From contig JANJUB010000157.1 in NCBI GenBank assembly GCA_024710805.1, positions 1 through 54,342 on the forward strand: a stretch of DNA of 54,342 nt, written 5' to 3'. The notes under the pieces are model-generated. The model ran no database searches. It was not told the origin of the DNA and saw only the letters and a list, made by a program, of their open reading frames with translations. The translations under genes and the position numbers were made by a program. The DNA comes from Fimbriimonadaceae bacterium (lineage in GTDB: Bacteria > Armatimonadota > Fimbriimonadia > Fimbriimonadales > Fimbriimonadaceae). How positions within the stretch are numbered: position 1 is the first letter of the stretch; each line of letters opens with the position of its first letter. Below, in pieces: positions 16,139 through 27,505 of this stretch.

Positions 16139-17626
16139 ATGCGCTCCGGCCCTACCAACTTCATGAAGAAGGGCCGCGTCATCGACTGGATCATGGAACG
16201 CCTGGTGGCGTTCTGCGGGGTCGCCATCGGCCTCATGGTCGTCGGCATGTTTGCCTATCTTGCGCTCGAATCGCGCTATGCGTTTGATCGCAAGTTCCCG
16301 TATGGCTTTCGGATCGCGGCCCAACCGGTCTCCGCTCCTCGAAGTGAGGCGGTCGAGATGGACCCGAATGCCAGCATCCTGACCTCGCACATGGACGGCA
16401 TGGATGGACTCGACGACAAAGAGTCGATCCCGATGCCGACGCTGGCTGAACTCCAAGGCGTTGCCACTCTCGCAACCGGAAGTCTGGTCGAGGGCGATCT
16501 TAAGAACATCGACCCGCTCATGCTTGCCCGCGACAACTGGCAATCCTGGCACGATGCCGGAGGACAGCGCAAGTTCTTGTTGTTCGCCTTCGCGACTCCC
16601 GAGCACCAGGACAAGTCCTTTGTCCTACGGTGGGAGCCCGATGCGGCCTTTGATGCCGACCTCAGCGTCCACAACCTACGCCTCAAGCTGATCAAGGCAC
16701 CGGTCGGCATCGATGCTCCCGCGGTGGACATCGACCTGCGCGCTCGACCCCGAGGCGAGATTGAGCTGCCCGTGTTCATCGCTCGGAGCGACGACGAGCG
16801 CACCCAAGGCTACGTCTTTGAGCTGGAATCGACTCCCACTGGGATCAGCGCTATCGGTGCGACGCTTCGAGGGTTCTTCAAGACCGAGTGGGCGCCGACC
16901 ACGCAGTATCCGCGCTACGGCCTCATGCCGCTCTTGCTCTCGACCGTCATCATTACCATCCTCGCCATCCTCTTCGCGATTGGGCCTGCGTTGCTCACCG
17001 CGCTCTATCTCAGCGAGTTTGCCCCGCATCGCCTGCGTGAGTGGCTGAAGCCGATCATCGAACTGCTCGCCAGTATTCCGACCGTCGTCCTCGGCTACTT
17101 CGGTCTGATGATCGTCGCTCCAGGCTTGATGGCGACGGTGGGCAAGGCCTTCGGCATGGAGTCCGGCCGCAGCTTACTGACGGCGGCGGTGGTCATGGCG
17201 GTTCTGATTATCCCCACCATCGCATCGATCGCCGAGGACGGGCTTCGCAACATCCCGCGCTCGCTGCGGGACGGAGCCGAGGCCCTCGGCCTGACTTCGA
17301 CGGAGTCGATTCGCCGGGTGATTCTGCCAGCAGCCAGGCCCGCGCTCTATGCCGCGCTGCTTTTGGGCTTTGCCCGCGCCATCGGCGAAACCATGATCGT
17401 ATGGATCCTGTCGGGGGGAACTCCGGCCATGCCCACCGGAGTCGACGCTCTCGTGGCCTCGACTCGCGGAATCGCCGACACCGTGGGTATCGAAATGGCC
17501 AACGTCGAGTTCGAGCAGCCGCACTATGGCCACCTGTTCCTGATCGGTCTCGTGCTGTTTGCCATCACCATCGTCTGCAATCTGCTGGGCCAGCGGCTTG
17601 CGAGGAGGGCGGCATGGCGGTCTTAG
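16139..17626 (+). CDS. pstC: Phosphate ABC transporter permease PstC, with large periplasmic insert
   Basis: This is an inner-membrane permease of 495 residues, about 180 longer than the common PstC. TM1 lies near residues 18-42, then about 210 residues of soluble, probably periplasmic sequence (roughly 45-255), then the usual permease core from about 262. The EAA loop for the ATPase is DGLRNIPRSLRDGAEALGLTSTESIRRVILPAARPAL. Long-insert PstC proteins are known in some phyla; the insert here does not match a domain I recognise. ATG at 16139 is taken; the next Met is at 16163. The 3' end overlaps pstA by 13 bp. Confidence 0.92.
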   Translation: MRSGPTNFMKKGRVIDWIMERLVAFCGVAIGLMVVGMFAYLALESRYAFDRKFPYGFRIAAQPVSAPRSEAVEMDPNASILTSHMDGMDGLDDKESIPMPTLAELQGVATLATGSLVEGDLKNIDPLMLARDNWQSWHDAGGQRKFLLFAFATPEHQDKSFVLRWEPDAAFDADLSVHNLRLKLIKAPVGIDAPAVDIDLRARPRGEIELPVFIARSDDERTQGYVFELESTPTGISAIGATLRGFFKTEWAPTTQYPRYGLMPLLLSTVIITILAILFAIGPALLTALYLSEFAPHRLREWLKPIIELLASIPTVVLGYFGLMIVAPGLMATVGKAFGMESGRSLLTAAVVMAVLIIPTIASIAEDGLRNIPRSLRDGAEALGLTSTESIRRVILPAARPALYAALLLGFARAIGETMIVWILSGGTPAMPTGVDALVASTRGIADTVGIEMANVEFEQPHYGHLFLIGLVLFAITIVCNLLGQRLARRAAWRS

Positions 17627-18525
17627 GGAGCTCGCGTCCGAATCAAGCTGAACTGCACGGGCGCGACGTCCGCAGGCTACGCCATGGCAAGTTCCTGATC
17701 GGTGTGGCGACCACGGTCCACTACTTGGTCGTGGCGATGACCTTGGCGCTCATCGGAACGATCTTGGTCAAGGGACTGCCAGCGATCAGTTGGGAGTTCC
17801 TGACGTCGTATCCGGCAGAGGGGATGACCCAGGGCGGTATCTGGCCGATGCTGCGAGGCTCCATCCTTCTGATGGTAGGGACCCTGGCCCTGACGTTACC
17901 GTTCGGTCTATTGGGCGGAATCTGGCTTGCGGAGTACGCTGGGGACGGCCGGATGGCCCGGACCCTACGGGCATCGATCGCCACGCTTGCTGGCACCCCC
18001 TCGATTATCTTCGGCCTGTTCGGACTCGCCATCTTTGTTTTGAAACTGAAGCTGGGCACCTCGCTGCTGGCCGGCTGGTTCACGCTTGCCCTGTTCTCGA
18101 TCCCGATCGTCGTGCTCACCACCGAGCAGGCGCTTCGTGCTGTGCCGGAGTCCATCGAAGATGGGGCGATCGCCCTCGGGCTCTCCCGATGGCAGACGAT
18201 TTGGAAGGTCATGCTGCCCTCGGCGCTCCCAGGGGTCATGACCGGACTCGTGCTTACCGTCACCCGCGCGGCGGGGGAAGCGCCACCGATCTTGATGACG
18301 GCGGCTATCTACTACTCGACCGAGAAGCTCTCTTTGGGTTGGGAGACCCTCAAGAAGCCGGTCGCCAACTTGCCCTATCACCTCGCCGAAGGGTATCGGC
18401 AGGGTGGAGTTATTCCGGAGAAAATCATATGGGGAACCTGTCTGACGCTCATGCTCTTCGTCTTGACGATCAACTTATTCGCGATCGTCATCCGCACTCG
18501 CGCGAGGAAGAAGGCGGGATGGTAG
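17614..18525 (+). CDS. pstA: Phosphate ABC transporter permease PstA
   Basis: This 303-residue inner-membrane partner of PstC has six hydrophobic segments and the EAA loop TEQALRAVPESIEDGAIALGLSRWQTIWKVMLPSALPG. The start ATG at 17614 is inside the end of pstC, with GAGGAGG placed correctly upstream; a much longer frame in the same phase is an overlap artefact of pstC. The end overlaps pstB by 7 bp. Overlapping starts indicate tight translational coupling of the transporter. Confidence 0.92.
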   Translation: MAVLGSSRPNQAELHGRDVRRLRHGKFLIGVATTVHYLVVAMTLALIGTILVKGLPAISWEFLTSYPAEGMTQGGIWPMLRGSILLMVGTLALTLPFGLLGGIWLAEYAGDGRMARTLRASIATLAGTPSIIFGLFGLAIFVLKLKLGTSLLAGWFTLALFSIPIVVLTTEQALRAVPESIEDGAIALGLSRWQTIWKVMLPSALPGVMTGLVLTVTRAAGEAPPILMTAAIYYSTEKLSLGWETLKKPVANLPYHLAEGYRQGGVIPEKIIWGTCLTLMLFVLTINLFAIVIRTRARKKAGW

Positions 18526-19295
18526 CTGTCGCGAGCCCCGTCAAGCACGCGGTTCGCGCCGAGGACGTGAATCTGTACTACGGCACGAAGCACGCCCTGA
18601 AAGGGGTCAACTTCGCCGCTCCTTCGCGGCAAGTGACCGCGATGATCGGCCCGAGCGGCTGCGGCAAGAGTTCTTTCCTACGCTGCCTCAACCGCATGAA
18701 CGATCGGATTCCCGGGGCGAAGGTAACAGGCAAGTTTGAAGTTGCGGGCATGGATCCCTACGCGAAGAACGCCGACCTCATGCGCTTGCGCCGCGCCGTC
18801 GGCATGCTCTTCCAGAAGCCGAATCCGTTTCCGAGCAGTGTCTTTGAGAACATCGCCTTGGCACCGAGTCTGCACTACGGAATCAAGGGCTCGACCCTCG
18901 AAGGCATGGTTGAAGAAACGCTGAAGCGGGCTGCGCTGTGGGACGAAGTCAAGGACCACCTCCGTCGAAGTGCGCTGGAGCTGTCGGGAGGCCAGCAGCA
19001 GCGGCTTTGCCTGGCGCGGATGCTCGCTGTCGAGCCTGAAATCTTGCTGATGGACGAGCCTTGCAGCGCGCTCGATCCGATCTCGACGGGCAAGATCGAG
19101 GATCTGATTTCGGAACTGTCGAAGGACTACACGGTCCTGATCGTCACCCACAACTTGCAGCAGGCGCACCGCGTCAGCTCGCAACTGGCGTTCTTCATGC
19201 TGGGTGAACTCGTCGAGATGGGCGACACGGAGGCGGTGTTCGAATCGGCCCAATCCGAAGTTACGCGCGACTACCTGAGCGGACGATTTGGATAG
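18519..19295 (+). CDS. pstB: Phosphate ABC transporter ATPase PstB
   Basis: This 258-residue cytoplasmic ATPase powers phosphate uptake by PstSCAB. Walker A is GPSGCGKSS, the Q-loop MLFQKPNPFP, the signature LSGGQQQRLCLAR, Walker B ILLMDEPCSALDP and the switch His in TVLIVTHNLQQAHR. PNPFP after the Q-loop is specific to PstB. It is the last gene of the porin-pstSCAB unit; phoU and phoBR are not in the window. A hairpin follows 16 bp after the stop. Confidence 0.95.
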   Translation: MVAVASPVKHAVRAEDVNLYYGTKHALKGVNFAAPSRQVTAMIGPSGCGKSSFLRCLNRMNDRIPGAKVTGKFEVAGMDPYAKNADLMRLRRAVGMLFQKPNPFPSSVFENIALAPSLHYGIKGSTLEGMVEETLKRAALWDEVKDHLRRSALELSGGQQQRLCLARMLAVEPEILLMDEPCSALDPISTGKIEDLISELSKDYTVLIVTHNLQQAHRVSSQLAFFMLGELVEMGDTEAVFESAQSEVTRDYLSGRFG

Positions 19296-19311
19296 GTTTA
19301 CGCAGCAAAAC

Positions 19312-19339
19312 GGGCATCGATTCGCGAAAACCGATGCCC
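19312..19339. terminator. Bidirectional hairpin terminator after pstB
   Basis: GGGCATCG (19312-19319) pairs with CGATGCCC (19332-19339). The 12-nt loop contains the palindrome TTCGCGAA. It lies between the convergent ends of pstB and the SurA-like gene. Confidence 0.65.
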
Positions 19340-19349
19340 ATTGAGGAAC

Positions 19350-20300
19350 TTACTGTCCGCCGCCGATGAGGGTCTCGACGAACTTGCGGTACGAGTCGCT
19401 GAACGACTTCTCTTTGATATCGATCACCGCGCGCTTTCGGTAGTCCGCCATGTCCTTCGTGAGGTTGTTGGAGATGCGACCCTTGGTCAGCATCTGCTCG
19501 CGACGGATCAATCGGCGCAACCGGGCATCGAGCGCTTGCTTTCGCGGCGCAACGACCGACGTCACCATGAACTTCACCCGAGTGGGGCCGCTCACGACCC
19601 AAGCGCTGGTCTGTCCGGTCTGGACGTTCTCAAGGGCTTTGCGGGCCTGCTCGGATAGCTCGTCCCATGAGCGCATCCCGAAGTCTCCGCCGGTGGACTT
19701 GCTGAGGTCGATGCTGTGCGCTTTGACCACGTCTTCGAACTTCTTGCCCGAGCCTAACTCGGCGTCGACGGCGCGTTGGGCCTCATCGGTGTTGACCACG
19801 AGGATGCGGAGGCCAACCTGCTTGGGGATCGAGAACAGCGATGGGTTGTCGTTGTAGAACTTATCAACCTCGGCGTCGGTGATGGTAATGCCCCGGGTCG
19901 TCAGCCGGAACTGGGCCATCGAGTAGCGGGTCATGGCCGCAAACTCGGCACGGGTTTGGCCCGAGGCAAGCCAGTTCGCCATCACCGTGGGTTCGTCGGT
20001 CTCGACGAGCTTCACTTCGGCCTCGACTTCAGCATCCGTCGGCAGGACACCCCGCTCCTTGGCAAGCTGCAACACCAAGCGCTCGGTGATCATCTGCTCG
20101 ATCGTGAGGAACCCGGGCGGGAACTCGGCGAACGCATTGCCGACCTGCTTGCCCACGCCCGAGAGGAACTCCATGCGGCGGTAATACTCGGCCGCCTTGA
20201 TCTCCTCACCGTTGATGACGGCAATCGTGCGGTTCGAGTCGATTTGGGCCATCGATAGGGCGGCCAAGGCGGTCAAGGCGAAAACGGAAATCTTCCTCAT
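19350..20300 (-). CDS. Periplasmic SurA-like (PpiC-type) peptidyl-prolyl isomerase
   Basis: This 316-residue exported protein is a paralogue of the lipoprotein at 9186. The signal peptide is MRKISVFALTALAALSMAQ, with no lipobox, so it is soluble in the periplasm. The mature start TIAVINGEEIKAAEYYRRMEF matches the SurA_N pattern; the parvulin-like segment (about 165-260) has QVGLRILVVNTDEAQRAV, STGGDFGMRSWDELSEQARKAL and a final strand. GGDFGM..WDELS is close to the canonical parvulin GGDLG.F motif, so this copy is more likely active than the lipoprotein. Start 20300 is chosen because GGAGG lies 8 nt upstream; an ATG 15 nt earlier does not have this. Confidence 0.86.
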   Translation of the reverse strand: MRKISVFALTALAALSMAQIDSNRTIAVINGEEIKAAEYYRRMEFLSGVGKQVGNAFAEFPPGFLTIEQMITERLVLQLAKERGVLPTDAEVEAEVKLVETDEPTVMANWLASGQTRAEFAAMTRYSMAQFRLTTRGITITDAEVDKFYNDNPSLFSIPKQVGLRILVVNTDEAQRAVDAELGSGKKFEDVVKAHSIDLSKSTGGDFGMRSWDELSEQARKALENVQTGQTSAWVVSGPTRVKFMVTSVVAPRKQALDARLRRLIRREQMLTKGRISNNLTKDMADYRKRAVIDIKEKSFSDSYRKFVETLIGGGQ

Positions 20301-20515
20301 CAAACGATCCTCCATGAGCGGCGGGTGTGCCCTTCTCTATAAACGTGGGACGCGCGCACGATGGTGCCGTTCCGGTCTTTCGACCCGGTTTGACTCCGTC
20401 CCGGAGTTGCCGAGCTTACCGCAGGTTATCGGCAAGTTACGGACCTGCCGAAGAACGAGCCCCCTCTACGGGTGGCGACTCGCCGAGGGGGCGATCAAGT
20501 TCACGCGAAAAGTGT

Positions 20516-21082
20516 CTAGCCTTGACGTCGCTTTCTCAGTAGCGCAACAAATCCGAGTCCAACCGCCGCGATCGTTGTCGGTTCGGGCACAACTGCCTCA
20601 AGCACCATGTTATCGACGCGAGGGTCGTCATCACCGTAGCGTTCTCCAGTGAGGAGCAACCGTGCGTTGGTCGTGGTCGCAACAAACTCGTTGCTGAACG
20701 ACAACCACGTAGTGCTGTTCGGGACGTCGTACTCCCACAAGTTACCGTCGATCTCGACGCCAAAGTCCAGCGTTGTGAACGAACCGATATTGCCTCGGCT
20801 GTAGTCTCCCGAGATGCGATAGGTCTGACCGACCGTCAGAACTACGTCTTGGTACAGTTGCGGGTTGATCGAACTGCCGTTCCAGTTCAAGATGTAGCTG
20901 CCGCCAGGATTTCCACCCGTGGCTCGCCATCCGCCAGCGCCATCGTTGTTAACACCCGTCCAACCGTTTCCAAAGCCGCTGTTCGGGACGGAAAGCGAAA
21001 AATCACCGTTGACCAGAAGGTTCTGGGTGGAGGCTCCGGCGGTCATTGCCAATAGCCCCAACGGGATCAACATGCGTTTCAT
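20516..21082 (-). CDS. PEP-CTERM anchored exported protein
   Basis: This 188-residue protein has a signal peptide (MKRMLIPLGLLAMTAGAST) and a C-terminal sorting signal VPEPTTIAAVGLGFVALLRKRR: the PEP motif, a hydrophobic helix and a basic end. In this class an exosortase cleaves the tail and the protein goes to the cell surface or extracellular matrix. The mature region (NLLVNGDFS, then LNWNGSSINPQLYQDVVLTVGQTY, LDFGVEIDG) looks like a carbohydrate-binding jelly roll. CGGGAG precedes the ATG at 21082. No exosortase gene is in the window. The 3' side has a 215-bp gap before the SurA-like gene with no other feature seen. Confidence 0.86.
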   Translation of the reverse strand: MKRMLIPLGLLAMTAGASTQNLLVNGDFSLSVPNSGFGNGWTGVNNDGAGGWRATGGNPGGSYILNWNGSSINPQLYQDVVLTVGQTYRISGDYSRGNIGSFTTLDFGVEIDGNLWEYDVPNSTTWLSFSNEFVATTTNARLLLTGERYGDDDPRVDNMVLEAVVPEPTTIAAVGLGFVALLRKRRQG

Positions 21083-21197
21083 ATTGCACTCCCGAGCTGG
21101 CTGGAATGGCCAGCCCTTGCCCATAGTCTACACCTGCTGCGATCCCCATTTTCCCAGCATTTTTGCGGGGACTCAGGAGTCTCGCCGCGACCCGAAC

Positions 21198-22460
21198 CTA
21201 CTCGTTCAGGAGATGCTCAATGATAGCCACGGCTTCGAGGACGCCCCCTTCAGATCGAAGTCGCTCTCCCAGTTCTTCGGCTCGTGCACGGACCCTCTCG
21301 TCATGGCTCGCCCACTGAACTGCGTCGGCCAGTTTCCGAGCGGTTAGCTTGCGCCGAGGAATCGGCTTTGCACCCACGCCAAGAGTGTAGACTCGCTGCC
21401 CCCATCGAGGCTGATCCAGCATGAACGGGCAGGTGACCGTGGGCTTGCCAAACCGAAGACCTGCGGCTGTGGACCCGGCTCCCCCATGATGCACGACAGC
21501 AGAAACCTGAGGGAAGAGCCAGTCGTGTGGCGCTTCATCGATGACCAGAACGGAGGATGGAACATTGTCGAACTCCATTCCGCCCCATCCTGTCGCTACC
21601 ACTCCGCGAACGTTCGCCGTACGCAAGGCTTCGACGACGACTTGCGCGAGTTGCCGCCGGTTTGTCCCGGCGATACTCCCGAATCCGACGTACACCGGCG
21701 GCTCACCAGCATCGAGGAAGCGGACCAACCGCTCGTCAGGACTCCAGTCTTGGGGTTCCGCAAACCAGAAACCCGTCACGTGTGCCGTGTCGGGCCAGTC
21801 CTTCGGCCGCGGCCAAAGGTGCTGGCTGTAAGCATGAAGCACTTGCGGAGCCTCGGCTCCCTCTTCGCCATGGGCCACAGGAGGCAAACCAAGCGACTCA
21901 CGGCGAAATGCGTTCGTTACTCGGTGAAAGCCTCGGTAACCCGCGTCCACAAGGCGATACGAGAGGCGATTGACGGCCGAACCTAAGCGGAGTTCCGGAA
22001 GGCCGATAGCAGCGAACTCACCAGTGGGAACGACCAACGGAGTTGGGCTGGCAACGACCGCCAGAATGCCAAGCTTCTCGGCAATCGACCTCGCGCCAAT
22101 GCACTTCGGGTGGAAGACGATGGCGTCGGGTCGGCACTGGAGCGCAGCCTGCCAGATATCCTCCTGCATCTGCCGTAGGAAGCTTGGAGCTTGCCTGATC
22201 AGCGTGAACAGCGGCTTGATCGTTGCCCAACGTCCGATGACCCCTGCCTCGATGGCTTGGCTGCCGGCTGGTGACGTCATCATGTCGACGAAGCCATTGC
22301 TCATCGGGGCATAGGCAACGCCATACCCCTTGACGAAGCTTGCGAAGTGCTGCGCCGTACAGAGCACCGCCTCGTGACCAGCCGAGTTAAGACCCTGTGC
22401 CAAGGCAATGTAGGGTTGCACGTCACCTCTTGAGCCGACAGTCGCGACAAGAACTCTCAC
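21198..22460 (-). CDS. Glycosyltransferase family 1 (sterol/macrolide glucosyltransferase-like)
   Basis: This predicted cytoplasmic or membrane-associated transferase moves a sugar from a nucleotide donor to a small hydrophobic acceptor. The N-terminal [24 protein letters not shown] is the hallmark of the GT28/GT1 sterol-glucosyltransferase group; the donor site is [36 protein letters not shown] near the C-terminus. With GTG at 22460 the protein begins exactly where the family begins (420 residues). An in-frame ATG at 22511 would add 17 residues but overlaps a TCTAAT promoter-like hexamer. It is divergent from aconitase. The acceptor is unknown; no lipid or polyketide genes adjoin it. Confidence 0.85.
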   Translation of the reverse strand: MRVLVATVGSRGDVQPYIALAQGLNSAGHEAVLCTAQHFASFVKGYGVAYAPMSNGFVDMMTSPAGSQAIEAGVIGRWATIKPLFTLIRQAPSFLRQMQEDIWQAALQCRPDAIVFHPKCIGARSIAEKLGILAVVASPTPLVVPTGEFAAIGLPELRLGSAVNRLSYRLVDAGYRGFHRVTNAFRRESLGLPPVAHGEEGAEAPQVLHAYSQHLWPRPKDWPDTAHVTGFWFAEPQDWSPDERLVRFLDAGEPPVYVGFGSIAGTNRRQLAQVVVEALRTANVRGVVATGWGGMEFDNVPSSVLVIDEAPHDWLFPQVSAVVHHGGAGSTAAGLRFGKPTVTCPFMLDQPRWGQRVYTLGVGAKPIPRRKLTARKLADAVQWASHDERVRARAEELGERLRSEGGVLEAVAIIEHLLNE

Positions 22461-22549
22461 CTGGGGGATTTTGGCTCCTCGCCGAAAGGGGACTGGGGCT
22501 TCTGGCGGCATTAGACGGAGATGCCCTGCGGTATCCTCAACCTAACACA

Positions 22550-25215
<2,666 letters not shown>

Positions 25216-25216
<1 letters not shown>

Positions 25217-26115
25217 TGGCGAAGACCACTCTGCTTGCCACATGGCGCGAGCCTGGCCAGGTTGCGATCAACGCGGCCTGGCAACGACGCGCGTCCGGAG
25301 GATCTCTGCGCGATGCGCTGGAGTCTGGACTTGCCGCTTCTGAGCTCGACCCGACGTTGGTGGCCATCGGCCTCGGGGCACTGCCCAACGCGGATGGCGA
25401 AGTCGAGCTCGATGCCTCGATGATGGACGGGCACGACCTAGAAGCGGGTGCGGTTTGCGGCGTCCGCGGCATCGTCCCCGTGATCTCAGTCGCACGGAAG
25501 GTGCTGGAAGAGACCCCCCATGTCATGCTGGCGGGCGAACAGGCCCGGCGGTTCGCGCTGAGCAAGGGCTTCGAGGTCCGCAACCTGATGACCGCCGACA
25601 ACGTGCGGTGGTACGAGGAGTGGCGCGACAAGCCGCGCGAGGGCACCGAGGAATACGTCCACGCGCTCTCCGATAAGGAGCACCACGGCGACACGGTGAC
25701 GGTGTTGGGTTGGGAAGCTCCTTCGCATGTAGTCGCGGCCTCGTCGACGAGTGGATTGGCTTGGAAGATGCCGGGGCGAATCGGCGACTCGCCCATCGTC
25801 GGTGCGGGCATCTATGCCGATGACGAAGTCGGATGCGCAGGCGCGACGGGCTGGGGCGAAGAGCTCTGGAAGGCGGCTGCGTCCTTCCGCACGGTCGAGC
25901 ACATGCGGGGCGGGATGTCGGCTCAGGAAGCGTGCGACGCGACGATTCGGCAGATGATCCGGCGGCAGCCCAAGTCGACCGAGATGATGTGCGTCGTGCT
26001 CGCGATGTCGAACTCGGGCGAGTTCGGGGCGTCGTGCACGACGGGCGAGTTCCCGTTTTGGATCTGCCAGGACGGCGAGATCGAGATGCGATTGTTCGGC
26101 GTGCCCTCGATTTGA
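25216..26115 (+). CDS. N4-(beta-N-acetylglucosaminyl)-L-asparaginase (glycosylasparaginase)
   Basis: This Ntn-hydrolase has 299 residues and cleaves itself before T160 to make alpha and beta chains; the new N-terminal Thr is the nucleophile. The site reads HHGDTVTVLG (usually HDT(I/V)G), followed by the conserved STSG...KMPGRIGDSPIVGAGIYAD and GCAGATGWGE. Substrates in the family include glycoasparagines and beta-aspartyl compounds. There is no N-terminal signal peptide, so it acts in the cytoplasm, perhaps on beta-aspartyl peptides. It is translationally coupled to aconitase (1-bp overlap), an unusual pairing with no obvious pathway link. Confidence 0.88.
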
Positions 26116-26184
26116 GCTATGCCAGTTTAGCGGCCCGGTTTTAGTCAAAGGGATCCTGGTATTTTTACTAGTTGCATTGAAGGA

Positions 26185-26214
26185 GGGGGGGGGGTAATGT
26201 CGCATCAATCATGA
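26185..26214 (+). promoter_or_regulatory. Ten-G tract and five-codon leader ORF before the dockerin-like gene
   Basis: AGGA runs into ten consecutive G (26185-26194). An ATG at 26197 opens MSHQS, whose TGA overlaps the main ATG at 26211 by 4 bp. The tract therefore lies in the ribosome-binding region, and length change could alter translation. Confidence 0.45.
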
Positions 26215-27353
26215 AGTTGCTGCTGATAGCGATGATTACGGTCACGGTCGTACCTCGTTGGGAACCATCAGGTTGGGTAACAGCCGCGATTGACGGTCAG
26301 AGCTATGTTAAGGCGTCGGGGCATTCACTGCCAAACGACACTCAGTCCCAGGGTGGACAGAGACAGTGGTTATCTTCAGTTGAGTCCGACGGGATAACGA
26401 CCAAGGTCCAGGCTAAGTCCATTTCGCAAAGGAAAGGGAATCAGACTCCTGCTGTCGCAGGAGATACAAAGGGGACAGTCTTTGTCGGATTCACATACGT
26501 TAACTCTACTGCCTTGCAGAACACGATGCGCGTCGCTTTTGAAGAGCGGCTCGGACCAGCAGCGAGCGCCCAATCAGATCGAAACTTGGCCAAAGCTAGC
26601 GGTCATGGACAATCTTCGGAGTTTGCCTCGGGACGAGCAGCAGCACAGATGCCCGGTTCGTCGTTTGACGAGAAGGCCCCAACGCCCAAGACGCTTCGAT
26701 ATTCTTCTGCCATCACCTCATCCTGGGTGAATGAGTCGAATGGAGAAAAATCCTGGTCTTTCGCCATAGGTCGTTCGCACGGTGCAACCAGCTATGCCAA
26801 TGCTAATGGGAGCGGGGGCGGCAACCTGACTGTCGCCATTGGCAAAGGCTATCCGTGGTCGACCATCAAGCCGATTGGGATTCGCTCTACAAGTATTACG
26901 TCGACCGAAACCTATGCTGGGAGTACAAACGCTTTTGGAAGGCTGTTCCTTGATTTCTACACCCAGTATGGTGCCCCGGTGAATCTATATTGCACCGACG
27001 TGGTGAGCGGAGCGGCTGAGTTCTGGGTCGATGACGCGGCAGGGACCTATCACACCTACGTGCATGCCAAGGGTGCTCTGCGTAAGAAGCTCACGGTGTC
27101 ATGGGATCCTGCCTCGGGACTGTCCGGACTCGACCTCAATGTGAAGTACGGCGACCTCAACGGCGACAACTATGTCTCGCAAGCAGAAGTTGACTTCGTT
27201 TTTGCCTCGATTGGAAGCACCAGCGGAACTCTGGCCTGGTGGGACGTATCTGGGTTTGCGCCAATGGACTGCGACTTCAACCAAGATGGGACAGTCTCGA
27301 TGGCTGACTACCTGTTGGCTTCGCCGAATGCTGGCGTGACCGGCGACTTCTGA
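26211..27353 (+). CDS. Exported protein with dockerin-like EF-hand tail
   Basis: This 380-residue protein has a short hydrophobic start (MKLLLIAMITVTVVP) that may act as a signal. The middle is Ser/Gly/Thr-rich without a recognisable domain and contains a strand-rich part near 220-300 (FGRLFLDFYTQYGAPVNLYC). The last 65 residues hold two calcium-loop motifs, GDLNGDNYVSQAEVDFV and CDFNQDGTVSMADYLL, the pattern of a type I dockerin. In non-cellulosomal bacteria such tails occur on secreted proteins without a known cohesin. Base composition in the first half is visibly lower in GC than the neighbours. No cohesin is seen in the window. Confidence 0.78.
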   Translation: MKLLLIAMITVTVVPRWEPSGWVTAAIDGQSYVKASGHSLPNDTQSQGGQRQWLSSVESDGITTKVQAKSISQRKGNQTPAVAGDTKGTVFVGFTYVNSTALQNTMRVAFEERLGPAASAQSDRNLAKASGHGQSSEFASGRAAAQMPGSSFDEKAPTPKTLRYSSAITSSWVNESNGEKSWSFAIGRSHGATSYANANGSGGGNLTVAIGKGYPWSTIKPIGIRSTSITSTETYAGSTNAFGRLFLDFYTQYGAPVNLYCTDVVSGAAEFWVDDAAGTYHTYVHAKGALRKKLTVSWDPASGLSGLDLNVKYGDLNGDNYVSQAEVDFVFASIGSTSGTLAWWDVSGFAPMDCDFNQDGTVSMADYLLASPNAGVTGDF

Positions 27354-27371
27354 GGTGGATAGAGCCCGTTT

Positions 27372-27445
27372 GTAGCCGGTGGATGATACGTGCCACCGGA
27401 AGGGCGAGGTTTTGCCTCCACGGGCACGTATCATCCCGTGGCTAC
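27372..27445. repeat. Long palindromic repeat, family with 6806 and 28119
   Basis: The left arm 27372-27394 and right arm 27423-27445 are complementary at 20 of 23 positions (GTAGCC, then GGATGATACGTGCC). The 28-nt loop contains a small GAGG/CCTC hairpin. It lies 18 bp after the dockerin-like gene and may act as a terminator or as an extragenic palindrome. The right arm recurs at 6806-6831. Confidence 0.7.
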
Positions 27446-27492
27446 GATTGTGAGCGTCCTAACGTCTGACAACCCTTCGCGCCCCAATCGCG

Positions 27493-27498
27493 TAATCT
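27493..27498 (+). promoter_or_regulatory. -10 element, start-proximal
   Basis: TAATCT lies 7 nt before the ATG at 27506. This placement favours 27506 over the ATG at 27500 as the real start. Confidence 0.35.
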
Positions 27499-27505
27499 AA
27501 TGGCG

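Noticed and set aside
17041-17613. Upstream in-frame extension of pstA inside pstC
   Set aside because: This part is out of phase with the conserved pstC protein, and a good ribosome site supports the ATG at 17614.
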